Part shown: one piece after another, positions 45,658 through 54,134 of the stretch
Numbering within the stretch: position 1 is the first letter of the stretch
How the letters are laid out: the number at the start of each line of letters is the position of its first letter
Assembly (NCBI RefSeq): GCF_011602365.1
Contig: NZ_JAAONZ010000016.1
Location: 62,001 to 126,000, forward strand
Direction of reading: 5' to 3'
DNA length: 64,000 nt
Source: Pseudomaricurvus hydrocarbonicus
GTDB taxonomy: Bacteria; Pseudomonadota; Gammaproteobacteria; Pseudomonadales; Cellvibrionaceae
Notes under the pieces: generated by a model
The model's database searches: none
Told to the model about the DNA's origin: nothing
What the model saw: only the letters and a program-made list of their open reading frames with translations
Made by a program: the position numbers and the translations under genes

Positions 45658-46162
45658 AGCGCTGTCTCCCGCCGATTATGTAGTGAAGAGTCATCAACTG
45701 CCTCTCATGTCTTATTTATAATAACAATTCTAAAAATATAATCAATCATGGGGCTACTAAAATATAGGTTCACACTATCATCGCTAGACTTAAGTCATTC
45801 AAAAGAAAATGCACCACAAAGGCAATTACCATGGTTTTATTGCCATATATGGCACATTAATAGAGCTTTAACACCATTTTAACAGTAAATATCGAAGGGT
45901 TATCCTAAAATATCGTCAATTTCGAATACTCGCTACCTGTCACCTAAGGTTAAACAGCGCCCCACCTGGTTACCTTAGGTAACACTAGAATCAAAATTAC
46001 AATATTAGTATTGAAATTATCGCTCTAATATATTTAGATGGCTCCATGCCGTGCCATAATCAGTAAAAAGCACTGCGTCGGTTCTTCGCTGAACCCGCTG
46101 ACACTCTATGTATCTGAGTGACGGCAGTTGAGCACTATAAAAATTCCTATCGGAGAGTTGAG
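45658..46162. promoter_or_regulatory. Divergent control region of the glycoside locus
   Basis: 505 bp, AT-rich, no gene. It must hold promoters for both the leftward ten-gene operon and the rightward receptor-GH3 operon. The palindrome at 45969 is the only strong motif seen. Confidence 0.6.
45969..45983. promoter_or_regulatory. Perfect 15-bp palindrome, probable operator of the divergent glycoside locus
   Basis: GTTACCT-T-AGGTAAC is a perfect 7+1+7 palindrome. A partial copy, CACCTAAGGTTAAAC, lies about 25 bp to the left. It sits in the 505-bp region between the divergent DUF6379 and TonB receptor starts, 312 bp from one and 180 bp from the other. Size and symmetry fit a GntR- or LacI-type dimer; no such regulator is encoded in the window. 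Confidence 0.6.
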
Positions 46163-48337
46163 ATGACACCCGTGAGTACCTTTACCCGAAAAACATTACC
46201 CTGTTGTATATCCGCCGCCATGGCCTTAGCGTCGATGGATGGAATAGCTGAAAGCGGCTTCTCCCTTGAAGAAGTGATCGTTACGGCAAATCGTGTTGAA
46301 ACCAGTGCACAGGACACTGCCGTGGCCTTAACCGCCTACACGGGCGAAAATCTTGTCGATTCGGGCATCAGCAATGTGGTTGCCTTGCAGGCCGTTGACC
46401 CAAGTGTCAACGTAAGTACCAGTAATGGCGCGGCATACATTGCCATGCGCGGTGTGGCCAGTACTGACGTTACCGAAATCGGTGACCCTTCTGTTCCCAT
46501 TGCAAGAGACGGTTTTTTTACCAATCGCTCTTTCAATATTTTCTCCTCCATGTACGACGTACAGCGCATTGAAGTATTAAAAGGTCCTCAAGGCACTCTG
46601 TTTGGTCGTAACTCAACTGGCGGCCTGATCAACATCATCACCAACAAGCCTGGCCAGGAGTTTGAAGGACGGGTTTCATTGGATGTTGGCAACTACTCCT
46701 CTCGAAACATTGATGCCATGGTTAACGTCCCTGTTTCTGAAAAAGTCCAACTGCGTTTATCAGCAGTAGACCGTCAGCATGACGGGTATCGTGATATTGA
46801 GCCAATAGGACTGGAAGCAGACGATGAAAACAATTACTCGTGGCGTACCCAGATTGCGTTTCAGCCCACTGAAAATTTTGAGGGGTCGGTCTCTTATCAG
46901 AAAGACAATGTCGATCAAGTCGGTGATGCTCCTTTTAAGGGTACACTAGCCCAGGATATCGATATTGATGATATCGACACTGAACTTTATTCAGGCTATG
47001 CCCCCGTTGCGACTCACCTGGACAGCGAACGTACTCGTTGGGAATTTATCTATGCCGGCCTTCCGTGGGGTATGGAAGTGACATATTCAGGTGGTTATGA
47101 CAAGCAAAGTTGGAAACATGATCTAGACGGTACTGACTCCGGTGATTTAGTGCCTGCACAATTCAAACAAAATGAAACCCCGGATACGGTAAATCATGAA
47201 ATCCGATTTGCGACGGATCAGGATAAAGCGTTTACCGCCCAGTTCGGTTATTTTTACTTTAAAGAAGAAAACACCATTGACTCCGGTTTGCAAAAAATAG
47301 CGGGGCCTTATTCAGGTCGTTACCTGATCAAATTCGACTACGATGTAACCACCGAGTCCAATGCCTTTTTTGGTCAGGTAGGTTATCGCTTCAATGATCA
47401 GTTTAAAGTTACAGCCGGGGCTCGAAAAACCAAAGATGAAAAAACTCGCAATGGTCAGGGGGCGCTTGATCTTGAAGTCGCGAGCTCTGGTCACCTGCCA
47501 CCAATTGTAATCGTAACCCCCGGTGATGGAGAAATCTCTCAATCCGAACCTACCTATCATGTGGGTCTAGAGTGGACCCCGACAAATGACACCTTAGTCT
47601 ATGCAAAATATGATACCGGGTATAAATCTGGGGGTTTTAATTCAAATGGCTCCTCTGCTTCTGTGCCCTATGATCCGGAAAATATCAAATCCTGGGAAAT
47701 AGGCACTAAGAACAATCTGTTTGATAACCGCCTTCAGCTAAATGCATCCCTTTACCGCATGGAATATGAAGGGTATCAAGCCTCGCAACAAACTGAAGTC
47801 ATAGCTGGTGATAGTCAGGGCGTCTTTAATGTAGGTAGTGCCACCATTAATGGTTTAGAAACTCAAGCCATTCTTTTAGTGGGTGATTACGGTAAATTCG
47901 GTCTGGATGTGGCGTACATTGATGCGACATTTGATTCATTGGATGCACCCGTTGTGGATGGTGCCGGTGATATTGTCGATATATCAGGCAACGAACTTCC
48001 CAACGCTCCGGAATTGGCTTTTACCCTGAGTTATGAACAAGTATTTTCCCTTGGCGACGCGGGTGAAATTACGGCAAGAATTGATGGCAAGTATTCTTCC
48101 TCATTTTATTACGATGCTTTCAATAATGCCGACACCGAATCTCCATCCTATGCCGTGGGTAATCTCTCCATGAAATATGTCACTCCTGACGCCCAGTGGG
48201 AGATTCAAGGCTACGTTCGAAACTTTACTGATGAAGATATTTTATCGAAAGCAACACGAAATTATGTTGGCCACTGGAACGAATACCAATTCCAGCCACC
48301 GCGCACTTATGGTGTTAGAGTCAATTACAACTTTTGA
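46163..48337 (+). CDS. TonB-dependent receptor
   Basis: 724 residues from ATG 46163, chosen because GGAGAG stands 8 bp upstream; the ATG at 46118 lacks one and its 15 extra residues precede the signal peptide. Plug start LEEVIVTANRVETSAQDTA, motifs AMRGVAST and IEVLKGPQGTLFGRNSTGG, barrel end VRVNYNF. It should import the glycoside handled by the flanking enzymes. A strong terminator follows (48366-48390), so the GH3 and later genes may need their own promoter or read-through. Confidence 0.95.
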   Translation: MTPVSTFTRKTLPCCISAAMALASMDGIAESGFSLEEVIVTANRVETSAQDTAVALTAYTGENLVDSGISNVVALQAVDPSVNVSTSNGAAYIAMRGVASTDVTEIGDPSVPIARDGFFTNRSFNIFSSMYDVQRIEVLKGPQGTLFGRNSTGGLINIITNKPGQEFEGRVSLDVGNYSSRNIDAMVNVPVSEKVQLRLSAVDRQHDGYRDIEPIGLEADDENNYSWRTQIAFQPTENFEGSVSYQKDNVDQVGDAPFKGTLAQDIDIDDIDTELYSGYAPVATHLDSERTRWEFIYAGLPWGMEVTYSGGYDKQSWKHDLDGTDSGDLVPAQFKQNETPDTVNHEIRFATDQDKAFTAQFGYFYFKEENTIDSGLQKIAGPYSGRYLIKFDYDVTTESNAFFGQVGYRFNDQFKVTAGARKTKDEKTRNGQGALDLEVASSGHLPPIVIVTPGDGEISQSEPTYHVGLEWTPTNDTLVYAKYDTGYKSGGFNSNGSSASVPYDPENIKSWEIGTKNNLFDNRLQLNASLYRMEYEGYQASQQTEVIAGDSQGVFNVGSATINGLETQAILLVGDYGKFGLDVAYIDATFDSLDAPVVDGAGDIVDISGNELPNAPELAFTLSYEQVFSLGDAGEITARIDGKYSSSFYYDAFNNADTESPSYAVGNLSMKYVTPDAQWEIQGYVRNFTDEDILSKATRNYVGHWNEYQFQPPRTYGVRVNYNF

Positions 48338-48365
48338 TAGATAAAATTTATTGTTTGTTCTCATT

Positions 48366-48390
48366 GCCCGGCTTTGTGCCGGGCTTTTTT
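48366..48390 (+). terminator. Rho-independent terminator after TonB receptor
   Basis: GCCCGGC, loop TTTGT, GCCGGGC, then TTTTTT. It lies 28 bp after the receptor stop. In receptor-enzyme operons such a hairpin often sets a lower level for downstream genes. Confidence 0.93.
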
Positions 48391-48425
48391 GACTGGTAAA
48401 CGTTCAATATATTGGGTAATTCCTC

Positions 48426-50738
48426 ATGAGAGACATTTTTCAGTTGTCGCGCAGACGTTTTTTACAAAACTCGGCGATCGCTGCGGCTTTTGCTTCCGGT
48501 GTTAGTCGTGTAGAGGCTCAACAAGATATTATCAACGACAATTTTATTGATACATTGTTAGCTAAAATGACACTGGAGGAAAAGGCTGGTCAGTTGCATA
48601 TGGAGGGAGTTTTAACCCCCAGGATGGTGCAACCAAATTTTCAAAAAATTAATCCATTCACACCCAACTTTACACCAGCGCAAGCGCAAAAATTACTCGA
48701 TGAACAGCAACATCGAATCCGTCAGGGAGCCATTGGCTTCATGACGTCTCCGGAAGATGTGGACTCGGTAATACTCGCCCAGAAAACCGCTGTCGAGGAG
48801 ACTCGGCTCAAGATTCCGCTCTTGTTTGGCGCCGATATTATACATGGCCATAAAACCGTGTTTCCGGTACCTATTGCTGAGGCTGCCAGTTTTGAACCTG
48901 ATCTGGCTCGGCGTACTGCCCGGGCTGCGGCCAAAGAAGTGACTGCAGATCAAGGCATCGACATGACCTACGCCCCTATGGTTGATATTGCCCGAGACCA
49001 ACGTTGGGGTCGTGTTGTCGAGGGCTCCGGTGAAGATGTATTGCTCGGCTCGCTGTTTGCTGAAGCCCGAGTTCGCGGCTTTCAAAATGACGATCCGGCT
49101 GCGCCGGATTCCCTGCTGGCTTGCGTTAAACACTTTGCAGCCTATGGCGCAGCCGAGTCTGGATTGGATTACGCCGGCAACGGTTTATCCGAGCGTGTGC
49201 TGCACGAAGTCTACCTTCCGCCTTTTGACGCAGCCTTTCGCGCAGGCGCCATAGTCACCATGGCTGCCTTTAATACAAATGATGGAGTACCCAGCACCGG
49301 GGACCCTCACCTGCTGACAGAAATTCTACGCCAACGCATGGGTTTTAATGGTGCTGTGCTATCAGACTTTCAAAGTGAAAAAGAATTGGTCAATCACGGT
49401 TACGCCAAGGACGACCGTGATGCGGCGCGCATGGCTTTGACCGCCGGCTGTGACATTGGCATGGTCAGTGGAATATATCCTCAATACTTGCCTGATCTGG
49501 TTCGTTCAGGCGAGCTGGATGTGCGATATCTGGATCAAGCGGTGCGGCGTGTATTGTACATAAAAAAGCAAGCGGGATTGTTCGATGATCCTTTCAGGCG
49601 TATCAACAAAACGACCTCAACATTAGCACCCATGTTGAAACAACATCGACAACTTGCTCGCGAAAGCGCCCAGAAGTCAGTAGTGATGTTAAAAAACGAA
49701 CAATCACTTTTGCCCTTATCCAAGGCAGGGCAGCGCATCGCACTGATTGGTCCATTTGGTGAAGATACAGACAATCTCGATGGGGCCTGGTCACCTTTCG
49801 TCCCTGCGATCCCATCTGTTTCTCTAGTAGATGGAATTAAAAATGTCCTCTCGAACACATCGGATCTGACTATCGTTAAAGGATCAGAAATTACTACGGC
49901 TATTGACGGAGGAATACATGCAGCTGTTGTTGCTGCCCAACACTCAGATGTTGTCATTCTGGCCATCGGTGAGGCAGCCACGATGTCTGGCGAGTCCAGC
50001 TCCAGAACGAACATTGTAATTCCTGAAGCTCAGCAAGCACTGGCTGAAGCTGTTGCCGCTACTGGCACCCCGGTCATTGTTATTCTGCGCAATGGCCGGG
50101 CACTGGCTCTCAAAGGCGCGGTTAGAGATGCCAATGCCATTTTGGTCGGCTGGTATCTGGGGACGGCAACAGGTCCAGCTTTGACCGACATTCTGTTTGG
50201 TGACGTTGCTCCCTCGGGTCGCCTGCCGATGAGCTTCCCTCTGGAAAGCGGTCAACAACCGTATTACTACGCGCGTGAGTTGTCCGGGCGCCCGCCCGCT
50301 GCAGACTCTAAGCAACACTTCACGTCTCATTTCCTTGATATCCCGAACCAGCCTCTCTACCCGTTTGGCCATGGATTGAGCTATTCGGAGATTGAATATT
50401 CAACAACACACTGCAACAAAAACACGATCACAAAAGGTGAATCATTGCTCGTCAGTTGTTATCTCCAAAACCGTGGAGGAAGAACCGTTTTTGAAACAGC
50501 ACAGCTCTATCTACATGACAACGCTGCCAGTGTCGTTCAACCGGTACGAAAAATGATTGACTTTACAAGAGTCAAACTTCTACCCGGTGAAAAGAAAAAA
50601 ATTCAGTTTACGGTTGATTCATCAGCTCTATCTTTCCTGGACAGAAATTTAACAACCCGCCTGGAAGCAGGTGCGTTCACCGTCTGGATAGCACCTTCGG
50701 CCACAGCAGGCGAACCCGCTCAGTTCGAGCTGAAGTAG
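48426..50738 (+). CDS. GH3 beta-glycosidase, Tat-exported
   Basis: 770 residues. The Tat signal is SRRRFLQNSAIAAAF with cleavage near RVEAQ. The catalytic barrel carries FGADIIHGH, CVKHFAAYGAAE and the nucleophile Asp314 in GAVLSDFQSEK. The second domain has SGESSSR with the probable acid/base Glu. A fibronectin III-like domain closes the protein (about 660-765), as in BglX-type beta-glucosidases. It likely removes O-linked beta-glucose or xylose from the imported glycoside in the periplasm. Follows the TonB receptor and precedes the alpha/beta deglycosidase pair. Confidence 0.94.
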   Translation: MRDIFQLSRRRFLQNSAIAAAFASGVSRVEAQQDIINDNFIDTLLAKMTLEEKAGQLHMEGVLTPRMVQPNFQKINPFTPNFTPAQAQKLLDEQQHRIRQGAIGFMTSPEDVDSVILAQKTAVEETRLKIPLLFGADIIHGHKTVFPVPIAEAASFEPDLARRTARAAAKEVTADQGIDMTYAPMVDIARDQRWGRVVEGSGEDVLLGSLFAEARVRGFQNDDPAAPDSLLACVKHFAAYGAAESGLDYAGNGLSERVLHEVYLPPFDAAFRAGAIVTMAAFNTNDGVPSTGDPHLLTEILRQRMGFNGAVLSDFQSEKELVNHGYAKDDRDAARMALTAGCDIGMVSGIYPQYLPDLVRSGELDVRYLDQAVRRVLYIKKQAGLFDDPFRRINKTTSTLAPMLKQHRQLARESAQKSVVMLKNEQSLLPLSKAGQRIALIGPFGEDTDNLDGAWSPFVPAIPSVSLVDGIKNVLSNTSDLTIVKGSEITTAIDGGIHAAVVAAQHSDVVILAIGEAATMSGESSSRTNIVIPEAQQALAEAVAATGTPVIVILRNGRALALKGAVRDANAILVGWYLGTATGPALTDILFGDVAPSGRLPMSFPLESGQQPYYYARELSGRPPAADSKQHFTSHFLDIPNQPLYPFGHGLSYSEIEYSTTHCNKNTITKGESLLVSCYLQNRGGRTVFETAQLYLHDNAASVVQPVRKMIDFTRVKLLPGEKKKIQFTVDSSALSFLDRNLTTRLEAGAFTVWIAPSATAGEPAQFELK

Positions 50739-50796
50739 ACGTTCCGAACTTGAGCGCGAATAAAATTCAACTCTATATATCTATGAGAAAATCACT

Positions 50797-51675
50797 ATGA
50801 CTACAAAAACTCATCAAGAGAAAAAACCTTATCGCGGGGTTTCTCTCTATTGTTATGCTGAAGAACTTGGTTTCACCATGACCATGGAAGATTGCTTTGC
50901 CGATATGTATGACATGGGTGCCACCGGCTTGGAGATTCTTGCCAATGGTCATATTGAAAACTACCCCAACCCTACCGATGAATGGCTCGAAAACTGGTTT
51001 TCACTGTTGAAAAAATACGAAATTGAACCCGTTGAATATGGCCATTGGGTTGATTCCCGCCTCGTACCCGGGCAACAGTTATCCACCAAAGATTCTTACG
51101 ATATGCTGGTGAAGGATATCAAGCTTGCCAGTAAGCTCGGCTTTAGCGTGATGCGAACCAAACTGGGTGTTGTTGATGAAATACTGACGCCAGTGCCTAA
51201 CTGGCAAGAGTTTATTGAAATGGCGCTGCCCGTAGCCGAAGAGTACAACGTAAAAATGTGCCCTGAATTACATCAGCCGACGCCGTTAAAATCGGCGATG
51301 GTCGACGAATATGTAGAATTTATTGAGCGCACAGGGACCAAGCACTTTGGCCTGAATATTGACTTTGGGGTTTTCCAAAGTCCCGAAGGACGACTCCAAA
51401 TCCCAGGTGTCGACAACCCTCCATCGGCACCAGAAGATATGATTGCGTTGCTGCCTTACACCTACGCCTGTCACGCAAAATTCACTCATATGACCGAAGA
51501 CTTTATCGACCCTACGCACCCCTATGATGAAATCATCAAAATTTTGATTCAGGAAAAGTGGGATGGCTGCTTATTGAGTGAATACGAGGGTGGCAATCGA
51601 TCTGTACCTGGATACACATCCGATCAGTTACGCAAACAACACGTCATGATGCGCCGTTTATTGGGCGAGATTTAA
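50797..51675 (+). CDS. C-glycoside deglycosidase alpha-subunit-like TIM-barrel protein (set 2)
   Basis: 292-residue barrel, homologous to 44225-45214. Probable metal ligands: Glu157 (CPELHQ), Asp189 (NIDFGV), His226 (CHAKFTH) and Glu262 (SEYEGG). The start SLYCYAEELGF corresponds to SLYGFTENW of set 1. Together with the DUF6379 gene 11 bp downstream it makes a second complete alpha/beta pair, so the two halves of the divergent locus each encode one complex. Different sugars, anomers or aglycones for the two complexes are plausible. Confidence 0.86.
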   Translation: MTTKTHQEKKPYRGVSLYCYAEELGFTMTMEDCFADMYDMGATGLEILANGHIENYPNPTDEWLENWFSLLKKYEIEPVEYGHWVDSRLVPGQQLSTKDSYDMLVKDIKLASKLGFSVMRTKLGVVDEILTPVPNWQEFIEMALPVAEEYNVKMCPELHQPTPLKSAMVDEYVEFIERTGTKHFGLNIDFGVFQSPEGRLQIPGVDNPPSAPEDMIALLPYTYACHAKFTHMTEDFIDPTHPYDEIIKILIQEKWDGCLLSEYEGGNRSVPGYTSDQLRKQHVMMRRLLGEI

Positions 51676-51686
51676 GGAAGCTAATT

Positions 51687-52094
51687 ATGTTAGAGCAATC
51701 AATTATCCAATTGCGCGGTTTTAGAAATATTCACGACGGTGGAAAAATTACCGGTTTTCAAATTCCTGTGCGCCTGAATTATTATCGGGGAATCTGGCTC
51801 TCCCAGCTCCGTCCCGCCCAGGTAACTGTCGATGGCCACACCTATACCGAAAATGAAATATGCTGGAACATTGGAGGCAATATTTACACACAACAAGAAC
51901 TCTGCCATCGCTCTGATGTTCACTGGAACAACCTAGACGTGGCGACACTGATCATTAATAAAGACGGTGGGCTGATACCCGGTCTGCATGAGGTAGAGGT
52001 CTATTATCAGTTCAGTGCATCTTATCTCCCGCCTAGAATCGATCTGAATTTTTTCAGTCGGCCAGACAGTCGCAAGATGGTATTGGTTCGTTAA
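51687..52094 (+). CDS. DUF6379 protein, C-glycoside deglycosidase beta-subunit-like (set 2)
   Basis: 135 residues, preceded by AAGGA at good distance from the ATG. Shares VRLNYYRGIWLS and GGLIPGLHEVEVYYQF with the set 1 protein, and ends FSRPDSRKMVLVR where set 1 ends DSSAHKTMTLAQ. Small beta-sandwich partner of the preceding barrel protein. In set 1 the order is beta-alpha and here alpha-beta, so the pairs were not copied as one block recently. Confidence 0.87.
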   Translation: MLEQSIIQLRGFRNIHDGGKITGFQIPVRLNYYRGIWLSQLRPAQVTVDGHTYTENEICWNIGGNIYTQQELCHRSDVHWNNLDVATLIINKDGGLIPGLHEVEVYYQFSASYLPPRIDLNFFSRPDSRKMVLVR

Positions 52095-52120
52095 CTCATT
52101 CATGATCACGGAGAAATAGT

Positions 52121-53761
52121 ATGAGTCAATCTCGCCGTCACTTTATGAAGCTTGGGCTTGCCGGTGTGTCTTTGGCATCTTTACCCTCACATAGTGCATC
52201 AGCTGACCATAACAGTGATTGTGGCCTTAAAACGTCTTTGCCAGAAGTTGCTTGGGGCACGGGTTATGAGGGTCAGCGAATTGCGGATTTGGACAACGGT
52301 TCTTATTTGAACCCCATTTTATCTGGCGATTATCCCGACCCTACAATATTGCAAGACGGCGATGATTATTATATGACGCACTCTTCTTTTGAAGCGTCCC
52401 CGGGGTTGTTGATATGGCACTCAAAAGATTTGGTGAATTGGCGGCCTCTGGTCAACGCCCTGGAAAAGCCGTTGGGTATTGTATTTGCCGTAGATCTGGT
52501 AAAGCATAATGATCATTATTATCTCTACATCCCATTCATGAAGGCCCCCTGGTCTACTGAACTGAAAGATTTTGCCAATATTTATGTGATTCATGCCCCC
52601 AGTATTGAGGGCCCCTGGAGCGAACCCATTGATTTAGGGATTTATGGGTTGATTGATCCAGGTCATGCAGTAGGTGAAGACGGAAATCGCTACTTGTTTC
52701 TTTCGGGAGTTAACCGGGTTCAGCTAGCAGCTAATGGATTGTCTACCATAGGTTCTATAAATCATGTCTATGATGGCTGGCAGTACCCTTCCGATTGGAT
52801 AACAGAAGCTTATGCCCTCGAAGGGCCCAAAATATTTAAAAGGGGTCAATGGTTCTACTTAATCAGCGCCGTTGGTGGTACGGCAGGACCCGCTACTGGG
52901 CATATGGTGATAGCTGCCCGAGCAAAATCAATAAACGGGCCTTGGCAAAATTGTCCACACAACCCCATCATTCGTACTGCAGATGAACGGGAATATTGGT
53001 GGTCTCGCGGGCATGCTACCTTTGTTATGGGGCCTAATGATCAATGGTATATGGTCTACCACGGTTATGAGAATGGGTTCCGAACATTGGGTCGGCAAAC
53101 GCTGCTCGAACCTGTTGAGTGGAGCAGCGATGGCTGGCCGATCGCCATGGGCGGCGATTTATCGGTACCTCTTCCTCTGCCTGCAAGCAACAGCGGAATT
53201 AAGCATGGCATGAAGAAATCAGATGATTTCGACGAGCTAGCACTAGGTACTCGCTGGACACTGTTCAATGCAGACCCTAACGAGCCAAGTCGCGTCACTG
53301 TATCGAATAATCGATTGATGTTTAAAGCTCAGGGTGATGACCCTGGTAACAGCTCACCGTTGGTGGTCACTGTAGGAGATAAGTCCTATGAATGCTCTGT
53401 CACGATGACACTGGAGCCGGAATCTCAAGGTGGGCTTTTACTCTTTTACAACAACCGGCTCTTTTTGGGTATGGGCTGTGATGGGAAGAGGATGCACACC
53501 TACCGAGGCGGAAAGTTGAGTTATTGGCAAGAGCCCGTACCCAGCACTCGAAAAATCGAGCTAAAAATCCGCAACGAGAACAATATTGTCAGCTTTTACT
53601 ATCGAGAACATGGAAAAGAATGGACACGACATATGATCAGGAGTGAGGTTTCCGGTTACAACGCTAACACAGCTGATGACCTTCAGGGACTAAAGCCCGC
53701 TTTATTTTCGGCAGGTGAAGGAACTGTCGAATTTTCAAATTTCAAATACAGGGCTATTTAA
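52121..53761 (+). CDS. GH43-family glycosidase (beta-xylosidase/arabinofuranosidase type), Tat-exported
   Basis: 546 residues with a Tat signal (SRRHFMKLGLAGVSLAS, cleavage near HSASA). The five-bladed propeller starts NPILSGDYPDPTIL with the general base Asp73; further motifs are GLIDPGH (pKa-modulating Asp) and ALEGPKIFKRGQWFYL (acid Glu). A C-terminal concanavalin-like module (about 370-545) is typical of two-domain GH43 beta-xylosidases. It should remove xylose or arabinose units. A GGAG lies 8 bp upstream of the start, and the gene follows DUF6379 by 26 bp. Confidence 0.92.
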   Translation: MSQSRRHFMKLGLAGVSLASLPSHSASADHNSDCGLKTSLPEVAWGTGYEGQRIADLDNGSYLNPILSGDYPDPTILQDGDDYYMTHSSFEASPGLLIWHSKDLVNWRPLVNALEKPLGIVFAVDLVKHNDHYYLYIPFMKAPWSTELKDFANIYVIHAPSIEGPWSEPIDLGIYGLIDPGHAVGEDGNRYLFLSGVNRVQLAANGLSTIGSINHVYDGWQYPSDWITEAYALEGPKIFKRGQWFYLISAVGGTAGPATGHMVIAARAKSINGPWQNCPHNPIIRTADEREYWWSRGHATFVMGPNDQWYMVYHGYENGFRTLGRQTLLEPVEWSSDGWPIAMGGDLSVPLPLPASNSGIKHGMKKSDDFDELALGTRWTLFNADPNEPSRVTVSNNRLMFKAQGDDPGNSSPLVVTVGDKSYECSVTMTLEPESQGGLLLFYNNRLFLGMGCDGKRMHTYRGGKLSYWQEPVPSTRKIELKIRNENNIVSFYYREHGKEWTRHMIRSEVSGYNANTADDLQGLKPALFSAGEGTVEFSNFKYRAI

Positions 53762-53820
53762 TTGTTATTTTCTTGGTGTAATTGGCTACAGCACTTTTTA
53801 AAAAATTATTAGGTTCGCAT

Positions 53821-54134
53821 ATGAAAAACAATTCAATAATTTATTTTTTATTATTTTGTGGTATTAATTTAATTTTTTTATCATGCACCGTAAAATCATC
53901 TCCTCTACCAGAAATAAAGACAACTGGTTCAGTTCGGCAGTTATTCGTTAATGACAAGCCCTATATTATTTTAGGAGGTGAACTTCATAACTCTTCAGCC
54001 TCAAGCCTGGAATATATGAAAAATCATTGGGATCATTTGAAAGAATTGAATCTAAATACTATCTTAATTCCCGCATATTGGGAGCAGATCGAATCTAAAG
54101 AGGGTTTCTATGACTTCAGTCTGATTAAAAACCA
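53821..54134 (+). pseudogene. GH35-like gene, 5' part (broken by IS30 element and deletion)
   Basis: From ATG 53821: a lipoprotein signal with lipobox FLSC, then RQLFVNDKPYIILGGELHNS, HWDHLKELNLNTILIPAYWE and ESKEGFYDFSLIKNHA. This is the start of a GH35/DUF5597-type beta-galactosidase barrel. The frame runs into the left end of the IS at 54135. Only ~105 of an expected ~550 residues remain here; a C-terminal piece survives at 55240-55392. Confidence 0.88.
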
